NCBI GenBank assembly: GCA_934365195.1
Contig: CAKRNA010000008.1
Span: forward strand, 5,685 to 69,684
From: an uncultured Clostridia bacterium
GTDB lineage: Bacteria > Bacillota > Clostridia > Christensenellales > CAAEEZ01
Direction of reading: 5' to 3'
DNA: 64,000 nucleotides
Below are positions 8,815 to 14,578 of the stretch, piece after piece. Every line of letters begins with the position of its first letter. The first letter of the stretch is position 1. Under the pieces are notes generated by a model. It did no database searches, was not told the DNA's origin, and saw only the letters and a list, made by a program, of their open reading frames with translations. A program made the position numbers and the translations under genes.

Positions 8815-8886
8815 AGTCGGCTTGCCGACTATAAAAATACTGCCGGGGGGCATAGGGGGGACAAGTCCCCCCTAAGTTACCCGGCA
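8815..8886. other. Stem-loop cluster downstream of zot, candidate phage origin or packaging signal
   Basis: AGTCGG-CTTG-CCGACT (8815-8830) is followed by a nested structure in which TGCCGGG (8841-8847) pairs with CCCGGCA (8880-8886) and encloses TAGGGGGGA-CAAG-TCCCCCCTA (8853-8874). These two perfect hairpins within 72 bp of noncoding DNA are similar in layout to the intergenic region of Ff phages, where packaging signal and replication origins are hairpins. Function is inferred from structure and position. Confidence 0.5.
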
Positions 8887-8921
8887 TTATATAAATTCTC
8901 CCAACCGCTTTATGAAAAGGT

Positions 8922-8970
8922 GTCGGGAAAACGGCGAATTTATAATTCGCTGTTGTCCTGACCGCTTTTT
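8922..8970 (+). terminator. Terminator of the zot-like gene
   Basis: GTCGGGA (8922-8928) pairs with TCCTGAC (8956-8962) and, inside, ACGGCGAATT pairs with AATTCGCTGT (one G-T pair) around loop TAT. A run of T follows at about 8965-8970, giving a long Rho-independent type terminator. Confidence 0.65.
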
Positions 8971-9081
8971 TATGCAAAAATTTATGAATTTTTGAGGGAA
9001 TTTTTGACGTTAAACAGCAGCGTTGAGTTCCTGGGCTAACAACGGTGCCGTTCAGCGCCGCCACCGTCCTGGGCTATGCAC

Positions 9082-9150
9082 CGGAATAGACAACCGGGGT
9101 TAAACAACGTGGTTAAAAATCGAAGTTAATCAACGTAGTCAAACTACGTG
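9082..9150 (+). repeat. Leader repeat R3 (partial, not followed by a gene)
   Basis: The first 40 nt match the start of R1 (CGGTATCGACAACCGGGG region) with two differences, and the end carries the related hairpin ACGTAG-TCAAA-CTACGT (9133-9149), here followed by GGTTTTTA like a terminator. The middle of R1/R2 and the ribosome binding site are missing, and no gene follows. Confidence 0.7.
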
Positions 9151-9164
9151 GTTTTTATAATAAA

Positions 9165-9189
9165 AAAGGCTACCGCTTTGGTAACCTTT
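9165..9189 (+). terminator. Terminator hairpin near the element end
   Basis: AAAGG-C-TACC (9165-9174) pairs with GGTA-A-CCTTT (9180-9189). A related AAGGCTACC stem is used as terminator at 40566-40587. Confidence 0.5.
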
Positions 9190-9248
9190 AAAATTTGATA
9201 ATGAGTGTCAAAATGAGTGTATATCTTGATTTTACTTACTTTTTAAAC

Positions 9249-9293
9249 CTGTTAACCGCAGGGTCGTTGGTTCGAGTCCAACTTGGGGAGCCA
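9249..9293 (+). other. 3' half of tRNA-Asn, attachment site at right end of the inovirus-like element
   Basis: From the anticodon loop CTGTTAA (GTT anticodon) this continues through stem CCGCA, the T arm GTTGG-TTCGAGT-CCAAC, acceptor strand TTGGGGA, discriminator G and CCA (9291-9293). No matching 5' half precedes it, so it is a displaced tRNA-Asn 3' end, as left by integration into a tRNA gene. The restored tRNA-Asn should lie outside the left edge of the window. A native-looking terminator follows at 9297-9329. Confidence 0.8.
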
Positions 9294-9296
9294 AAA

Positions 9297-9329
9297 GGGT
9301 AATTTTTAACGAAATTACCCTATTTTTTT
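9297..9329 (+). terminator. Terminator after the tRNA-Asn 3' fragment
   Basis: GGGTAATTT (9297-9305) pairs with AAATTACCC (9312-9320) and is followed by seven T. This is the former transcription terminator of the tRNA-Asn gene. Confidence 0.75.
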
Positions 9330-9606
9330 GCAATTTTTCCTTGTTTTTCGCTCCCTTTTATAGCGTTTTACCGCTAAAAAACCTAATTTTTTTGATTAGT
9401 GGTGTCAAAATCGGTGTCAATTTTGGTGTCAAAAAGCACATTTTTTGCTTATCTTTTTTTTATTTTTTTAATATTGAAGTTTTAAAAATGCTAGGATAAT
9501 GCAAAACGCAACTAATTACCCACCTAATAAAAAATACGATAACCATAATATCGTTACAAAAATCTAAAATATTTAATAAATAAAAAAACCGAAACAAGCC
9601 GTTTGC

Positions 9607-9891
9607 TTATTTCAGATTTTTCACAAGTTGTAATAATGCTTTTTTATTTTCGTTTGAAAGCAGCCTTACTCTTCTTATAAGTTCGTCTTCGCCTTCCTCT
9701 TCGCTAAAAAACTCGGATAAAGTAATCCCAAATGCACCGCAAATCGCTCTTAACGTGGAAATTTTAGGCTCGCTTTTCCTTGAATATAGATTATTTAGAG
9801 TGGACTGAGTAAGCCCGCTCTCCATAGCAAGATAATTTATGGACCAGCCTCTCTCTTTTCTTAATACTTCAATTTTTTCAAGTACTTCCAT
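9607..9891 (-). CDS. XRE-family HTH regulator
   Basis: 94 aa. An HTH_XRE domain fills residues 4-64: EKIEVLRKERGWSINYLAME, then the recognition-helix region LTQSTLNNLYSRKSEPK and the typical LRAICGAFGITLSEFF. The Glu-rich tail (EEEGEDELIRRVRLL) is the usual short dimerisation tail. The gene faces away from the XRE-membrane gene at 10229 across an intergenic region with palindromic operators. It is a DNA-binding repressor or activator; its target is probably the shared intergenic region. It lies just right of the tRNA-Asn fragment, so it may belong to another, decayed mobile element. Confidence 0.85.
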   Translation of the reverse strand: MEVLEKIEVLRKERGWSINYLAMESGLTQSTLNNLYSRKSEPKISTLRAICGAFGITLSEFFSEEEGEDELIRRVRLLSNENKKALLQLVKNLK

Positions 9892-9921
9892 ATTTGCTTA
9901 CCCCTTATGTTAATATTTTAC

Positions 9922-10157
9922 AACTTAAATGAGTTAAATACATAACCCACAACTATTGACATATAAACTCTTTTGAGTTAGTATAATAATTGAAGTAACA
10001 ATACTTTAATGGGGAATAATTGAATAAATTTTAATACTTATGCTATGCGTAATTATTATGGTTTTTTTATCTTTTATTATCTAAAATCCTACAAAATTTC
10101 CTCATTTCCTCTCGATTAAACCAAAAGTTTATCTATTCAACTAACAGTTGAGTTAAT
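9922..10157. promoter_or_regulatory. Divergent regulatory region with XRE-type palindromes
   Basis: Three related palindromes lie between the two XRE genes: AACTTAAATGAGTT (9922-9935), AACTCTTTTGAGTT (9966-9979, perfect) and CAACTAACAGTTG (10139-10151, followed by AGTT). TTGACA at 9956-9961 and TATAAT at about 9982-9987 suggest a + strand promoter that the second palindrome overlaps. These are candidate operators of one or both regulators. Nothing else is seen between 9892 and 10228. Confidence 0.55.
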
Positions 10158-10228
10158 TACTACACTTTAATATTGTAAGAGTTTTTAAAAATTGTTATAA
10201 TTATGTAAAAAACATAAGGAATTAAAAA

Positions 10229-11101
10229 ATGTACGGGGACAAAATATCACAATTAAGAAAAGAAGCAAATTTAACACAAGGTCAACTTGGTAATTTACTT
10301 AATGTAAGTGCTCAGGCAGTTTCAAAGTGGGAAAATAATTTATCAGAACCAGACCTTGCAACTGTAAAAAGGATTGCTAGTATATTTAATATATCTATTG
10401 ATGAATTTCTAGATATCAAAATAGATAGCAACGTAGATGAAGAGACAACCAGTGTACAACAAAATAAAGAAGTTAGTGATGCAATTGCAAATGCTGTTAC
10501 GGAAATAAAAGAAGATGTTATTGGGTATTGCACAAATTGTGGAACAAAGGTAACAAAAGACAATGTTGGAGTTACTAGTCCAAAAATTTTATGTAAAAAG
10601 TGTGCCGAAGAAGTAAGGCTAGAAGAAGATAAAAAAGAACGAGCAAAAGAGACGGCAAGACTAAATAAAAAGCAAGATTTAAGGACTAGAAAAAAGAAGA
10701 GCATTATTAAAGGTAGTATTGTAGCTGTATTAGTTTTTGTATTTGGTATGATGGTTACATTTGCAGATACTTCAGATGCCGCAGGTACAGTAGGCTTATT
10801 CTTTTTCTTCTTGTTTGTAACTTATGGAAGCTATGCTTTTACCGCAGAAATTGTTCTTGATAAAGGACCTATTGGCGATATATTATTATGGTTTGTTTCA
10901 AGGCCACTTCGTATGCCTGGTGTTATCTTTACACTTGATTTAAGTGGATTGTTTTTCTTGATATTTGTAAAACTAGGGCTTACAGTACTTAGTTTTATGT
11001 TAGGTGCATTATTGTTTTTAGTGGGAGTATTTGTAGGCTTAATTGTTGCACCATTTTCGTTCCCATTTACAATACATAAAGTTAATAAAGAATTAAAATA
11101 A
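10229..11101 (+). CDS. XRE-family HTH protein with zinc ribbon and membrane segments
   Basis: 290 aa. An HTH_XRE domain at about 5-62 (ISQLRKEANLTQGQLGNLLN, VSAQAVSKWENNLSEPD) is followed by a CxxC...CxxC zinc-ribbon-like segment (YCTNCGTKV ... LCKKCAEE, about 98-128), a charged helix, and at least three to four hydrophobic segments from about 158 to 280. This fits a membrane-tethered regulator that senses envelope state. The next gene, a lipoprotein, starts 26 nt downstream and is probably co-transcribed. The start ATG has AAGGAATTAAAAA upstream. Codon use is AT-richer than in the backbone genes to the right. Confidence 0.8.
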   Translation: MYGDKISQLRKEANLTQGQLGNLLNVSAQAVSKWENNLSEPDLATVKRIASIFNISIDEFLDIKIDSNVDEETTSVQQNKEVSDAIANAVTEIKEDVIGYCTNCGTKVTKDNVGVTSPKILCKKCAEEVRLEEDKKERAKETARLNKKQDLRTRKKKSIIKGSIVAVLVFVFGMMVTFADTSDAAGTVGLFFFFLFVTYGSYAFTAEIVLDKGPIGDILLWFVSRPLRMPGVIFTLDLSGLFFLIFVKLGLTVLSFMLGALLFLVGVFVGLIVAPFSFPFTIHKVNKELK

Positions 11102-11127
11102 TATTAAAAAAACAAAAGGGGGAAAAA

Positions 11128-13605
11128 ATGAAAAAGAAAAGATTGCTAATGTTACTTACTGCAATTCTTGTTATTGCTTTGACATTTACACTTGTAGCCT
11201 GTGGCGGTGATAAGGGAAACGATACACCAACTAAACCTGGCACAAGTCAAGATACCGGTGGTAGCACAGAGCCAGAATTAAAGGACTTAACAGGTTTTAC
11301 ATTTCCAAGCAAAACAGTAGATTATGATGGACACGAACAAAAAGTTGAAGTTGTTGGGGAATTGAATGGTGCAACCGTAACTTATACTAATAATAAGGCT
11401 ACAAATGCAGGTACATATAATGCTAAAGCCGTAATATCTAAGGCTGGATATAAGGATTTAACATTAAATACAACCTTAACCATTAACAAAATTAATATGT
11501 CTGATAATATTGTATTTAAAAATAGGACTTTTGAATACGATGCAACTGCACATAAAATAACTATTGAAGGTACAATACCTCAAGGTGCATCAGTTGTATA
11601 TACTGGTGGTGAAGATGGTAAAAATGGTGCTACTAATGTAGGTGTATACGAGATTACTGCAACTGTTACATCAAACAACTATAATACAAAAGTATTAAAA
11701 GCTAATTTGAAAATCAACTCAACAGAGGAAGATTTAAATGTCGTTTTATATAAGGATATGTTGTTCTTCCAAAATCCATTACATAACAACTATTTCTATG
11801 GATATGATAATGCAAATGTTTCATTTGTAAGCTATGATTCTCCAGTTTCATTTGCTATGGCTAATGAAAAGATGTATTTCTTTAGTAAAGGATTACTTTC
11901 AACAAGTATTTGTTCGTTTGATGCATTGGGTGGTAATAAAGTAACTAGTTTGTTAGAAGTAAACGGCGAAAACCTTGTAACAGATGGAATAAATCTATAC
12001 TATGTAAACAATAGCTTATTTAATGCAGAGGCTAATGGTATTTATAAGATAGCAATAGCAGACTTGGAAAACGAGAGTATTGACCCGATTCCAACAAAAT
12101 TAACTAGTGTTAAAGCTGATTATTTAGCATACAACAATGGTTATATTTATTTTGCAAATAAAAAAGATGGCAATAAACTTTATAGAATAGCTACTACAGC
12201 TAACAACGGTATAAGCACAAAAGTATACGATTATAAGGTTTCAGAGTTAATTGCATATGGCAATAAATTATACTTTAATAGACACAGCAACTTAACTGCA
12301 GCAATTTACAGTATTGATTTAACTTCTAATCCAGCATTGCCAGTTGTAGATAATAACAGTATCGTAAAGAAAATCACAGCATCAAAAGGTAAAAACCTAA
12401 CAGTCATAAATGATTATCTATTCTTTATGAATATTGATATGGCTACAACAACAATATTTGGGGATGGCATTTATAAAGCGAAATTAGATGGTAGTGCAAA
12501 TGCAGAAAAAGTTATAGATGGTTCAGAAAATAAAGTGTATGCATTTACTGGTGATAATATGTATTTATATTATTACAAACAAAATGATAAGCACTTATAT
12601 TCTTATGACTTAATAACAGGTAAAGAAAAAGATTGTATGGCAGGTTTTACACCACCAGAAGTAAAAGAAGTTATAACAACATATTATGAAAAAACTTTAG
12701 TTCATAATGGCGAAATGTATTATATCAATATGAAAGATGGTGGTAAACTTTATAAATACAATTTTGAAAACGGTAATGAATTTAGAATAACAGGTCTTCA
12801 AGTTGCAGATTTTGCAATCAATGGCGATTATCTATACTTTGCATCAGTTAGATTTATGACTAATTTTGATTTATACAGAATTAACTTAATTAATGGTGAA
12901 ATGGATAGAATTTCTACAGATAAATGTTACTATTTAACATTTGATAATGATTGGATTTACTACTTAAACTTTAGTGGTAAAAACACATTAAATAAAATGA
13001 AACTTGATGGAACAAAAAATACTGTACTTTATCAAGAAAAGAAAGTAGCAGATAGACCTATTACACTAAAAGATGGTAAAATTTATTTTGTAAATGACCC
13101 ATCAGTAGGCTACAAAAAGATGTTAACATACGATACTAAAAATGGTACAGTGCAAGAAGTTAATAAAGATACTTGTTCACCACTTGAATACATAATTGTT
13201 GGCAATAAGCTTATCGTAGTTAATGCACAAAAGAGCAATACTTTAGAGATTAGAGATTTAACAACAAACGCTATTCTAAATACAGTAAAACTAGGTGTTG
13301 ATGATGCAAGAAGCCTTATGGTAGTAGGTAATGACTTATATTTCTATCGTAATGTAGCAGCAGGTAGTTCATCTAAAGGTTTATATAAACTAGATTTAAC
13401 AAATAATAGTGCAACACCAGTATTGGTTGACGATATGGTTAGAGATGGTAAAACATACTATGTATCTAATGCTCAAATGGTTGACGGTAAATTGTACTTT
13501 ATGAACGAATGGCAAGTATTAAATTCAGTTCCAGAACCAACATTTAGTACAGGCAATCTATGTTCGTATGACTTTACCACAAAACAAATAGAAGTATTAA
13601 ACTAA
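11128..13605 (+). CDS. Lipoprotein with MBG-like repeats and DUF5050-like beta-propeller
   Basis: 825 aa. Lipoprotein signal peptide with lipobox LVAC (Cys25). A Gly/Thr linker leads to two repeats of about 70 residues (about 50-195) of MBG type (KTVDYDGHEQKVEVVGELNG; FEYDATAHKITIEGTIPQG). From about 200 to the end there are many short blades with motifs such as LYFYRN, IYYLNF, GYIYFANKKDGNKLYRI, matching the DUF5050/prolow-density-receptor-like propellers common in Firmicute lipoproteins. It is exported and lipid-anchored; ligand unknown. GGGGGAAAAA ribosome binding site. It is probably one unit with the membrane XRE regulator. An IS3 remnant follows directly, so the right boundary has been rearranged. 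Confidence 0.8.
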   Translation: MKKKRLLMLLTAILVIALTFTLVACGGDKGNDTPTKPGTSQDTGGSTEPELKDLTGFTFPSKTVDYDGHEQKVEVVGELNGATVTYTNNKATNAGTYNAKAVISKAGYKDLTLNTTLTINKINMSDNIVFKNRTFEYDATAHKITIEGTIPQGASVVYTGGEDGKNGATNVGVYEITATVTSNNYNTKVLKANLKINSTEEDLNVVLYKDMLFFQNPLHNNYFYGYDNANVSFVSYDSPVSFAMANEKMYFFSKGLLSTSICSFDALGGNKVTSLLEVNGENLVTDGINLYYVNNSLFNAEANGIYKIAIADLENESIDPIPTKLTSVKADYLAYNNGYIYFANKKDGNKLYRIATTANNGISTKVYDYKVSELIAYGNKLYFNRHSNLTAAIYSIDLTSNPALPVVDNNSIVKKITASKGKNLTVINDYLFFMNIDMATTTIFGDGIYKAKLDGSANAEKVIDGSENKVYAFTGDNMYLYYYKQNDKHLYSYDLITGKEKDCMAGFTPPEVKEVITTYYEKTLVHNGEMYYINMKDGGKLYKYNFENGNEFRITGLQVADFAINGDYLYFASVRFMTNFDLYRINLINGEMDRISTDKCYYLTFDNDWIYYLNFSGKNTLNKMKLDGTKNTVLYQEKKVADRPITLKDGKIYFVNDPSVGYKKMLTYDTKNGTVQEVNKDTCSPLEYIIVGNKLIVVNAQKSNTLEIRDLTTNAILNTVKLGVDDARSLMVVGNDLYFYRNVAAGSSSKGLYKLDLTNNSATPVLVDDMVRDGKTYYVSNAQMVDGKLYFMNEWQVLNSVPEPTFSTGNLCSYDFTTKQIEVLN

Positions 13606-13638
13606 ATTATTAGTTAACAAAAACCACTAATTTTAAAG

Positions 13639-13866
13639 TGCACCCCAGAAGTTAGACAAAAATATAAAACTTTTGGAGGTGCATTTTTAATGGCAAAAAA
13701 AGAACAAGCGTTTAGAAAATACTCGCCTGAGTTTAAGTTATCTGTTATACCGGATATGCGCGAAAATTTTACAAAAAGGGAAAATTATATAAAAATAACT
13801 AAATTGATAAGTAGAAATGTAAGCACAATACCCCCACACATAACAGTATATTTTCCAATAATATAA
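13639..13866 (+). pseudogene. IS3-family (IS150-like) transposase OrfA remnant with inverted repeat
   Basis: TGCACCCCAGAAGTTAGACA (13639-13658) resembles the terminal inverted repeat of IS150-group IS3 elements. The frame beginning at 13690 (MAKKEQAFRKYSPEFKLSVI) is the typical OrfA N-terminus, but homology is lost after about 26 residues and the frame stops at 13866. No OrfB or right inverted repeat is seen, so this is only the left end of an insertion sequence. Confidence 0.7.
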
Positions 13867-13899
13867 ATACAATTCGCTAATTATATAAACGCAAATCCC

Positions 13900-13928
13900 T
13901 TGCTAAATCGCCACCGTTGTGCTATAAT
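13900..13928 (+). promoter_or_regulatory. Promoter of the interrupted tRNA-Arg
   Basis: TTGCTA (13900-13905), 17-nt spacer, TATAAT (13923-13928), placed 30 nt before the tRNA-Arg 5' half at 13958. Confidence 0.65.
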
Positions 13929-13957
13929 TACCATTGCTAAAACTTAATACCGCTTGC

Positions 13958-13995
13958 GCTTCCGTAGTTAAATGGATATAACAGCCCCCTCCTAA
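13958..13995 (+). other. 5' half of interrupted tRNA-Arg(CCT), left attachment site
   Basis: GCTTCCG acceptor strand, D arm GTTA-AATGGATA-TAAC, stem GCCCC and loop CTCCTAA are present, but the 3' half is missing and unrelated DNA follows. The core CCTCCTA (13988-13994) recurs at 27116-27122. Joined to the 27116-27160 half it gives a full cloverleaf (GCCCC/GGGGC anticodon stem; GCTTCCG pairs with CGGGAGT with two G-U pairs). Confidence 0.8.
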
Positions 13996-14098
13996 GGGTT
14001 TGCTATTCCTAATATGAACCCTTGAAAACGGGGCAAAACTATGCAAAAACCGCTCAAAATCGTGCATTTTGGCGATATGGCAGACGGCTAAAATAAAA

Positions 14099-14120
14099 TT
14101 TGGTGACCTAAATGGTGACC
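14099..14120. promoter_or_regulatory. Left integrase arm-type repeats (GGTGACC)
   Basis: TTTGGTGACC (14099-14108) and ATGGTGACC (14112-14120) are direct repeats just inside the left end. The same motif recurs at the right end (26906-26916 and 26962-26971). Position at both ends, about 105-210 bp inside the core, suits arm binding sites of the element's tyrosine integrase. Confidence 0.6.
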
Positions 14121-14177
14121 ACGGCGAAAAAAGTTCGCCAAAGTGGGTATTGCTATATCCTGTAAAATTTAATATAT

Positions 14178-14252
14178 CTTTCCGTAGTTAAATGGATATA
14201 ACGGCGCCCTCCTAAGGCGCAATTTCGGGTTCGACTCCCGGCGGGAAGACCA
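14178..14252 (+). tRNA. tRNA-Arg(CCT), complete, inside the integrative element
   Basis: A complete cloverleaf: acceptor CTTTCCG pairs perfectly with CGGGAAG, D arm GTTA-AATGGATA-TAAC, anticodon stem GCGCC/GGCGC with loop CTCCTAA (anticodon CCT, reading AGG), T arm TCGGG-TTCGACT-CCCGG, discriminator A and encoded CCA. Bases 14181-14203 are identical to the 5' half of the interrupted tRNA at 13961-13983, while the 3' half differs from that at 27116-27160. It lies 183 bp inside the element, so it can replace the tRNA that insertion broke. Confidence 0.92.
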
Positions 14253-14256
14253 AAGA

Positions 14257-14281
14257 AACGACCGATTTCTCGGTCGTTTTT
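14257..14281 (+). terminator. Terminator of tRNA-Arg
   Basis: AACGACCGA (14257-14265) pairs with TCGGTCGTT (14270-14278), followed by T. The same stem is used at 14551-14574 after the ATPase gene. Confidence 0.8.
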
Positions 14282-14298
14282 GCATTGTAGTGCGTTAT

Positions 14299-14457
14299 TT
14301 ATTCTTTCTTAAATTCTGTCAGCATACGTAGATGCGCTTGCCTATAGTATTTTCTAAAGGTAGCCCACGGTAGGCTTGTATCCTGGGAGAAGGCGATTAT
14401 CACGCCTATCAGTTCGCCTTAGTCCTTCGCCTCTGTAATTACCTTTTCATAATCCAT
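14299..14457 (-). pseudogene. Small frame with an internal stop, possible gene remnant
   Basis: On the minus strand an ATG at 14457 opens MDYEKVITEAKD, then TAA, and the same frame goes on with protein-like sequence (GELIGVIIAFSQDTSLPW ... MLTEFKKE) to a second stop at 14299. If the TAA is a mutation, this is a broken 52-aa protein; no family is recognised. AGGGAGC lies 17 nt before the ATG, too far for a good site. Nothing else is seen between 14282 and 14548. Confidence 0.3.
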
Positions 14458-14548
14458 TTTATTTACACTGTTTGCTCCCTATCTTTGATAAATATACAAT
14501 ACAGCAAATGAAAATTTAAGTCCAATAAAACCCGCCAAAAACCCAAAG

Positions 14549-14576
14549 AAAAACGACCGAATCATCGGTCGTTTTT
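14549..14576. terminator. Bidirectional terminator after the ATPase gene
   Basis: AAACGACCGA (14551-14560) pairs with TCGGTCGTTT (14565-14574), with A/T runs on both sides. It ends the minus-strand HNH-ATPase transcript 3 nt after the stop codon of the ATPase. Confidence 0.8.
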
Positions 14577-14578
14577 AC

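Noticed and set aside
8603..9064. 153-aa minus-strand frame overlapping the end of the zot-like gene
   Set aside because: Antisense to a well-supported gene and to the hairpin region, with no ribosome binding site or domain.
13958..13995. A second functional tRNA-Arg at this position
   Set aside because: Only the 5' half is present; sequence after the anticodon loop cannot form a T arm or acceptor stem.
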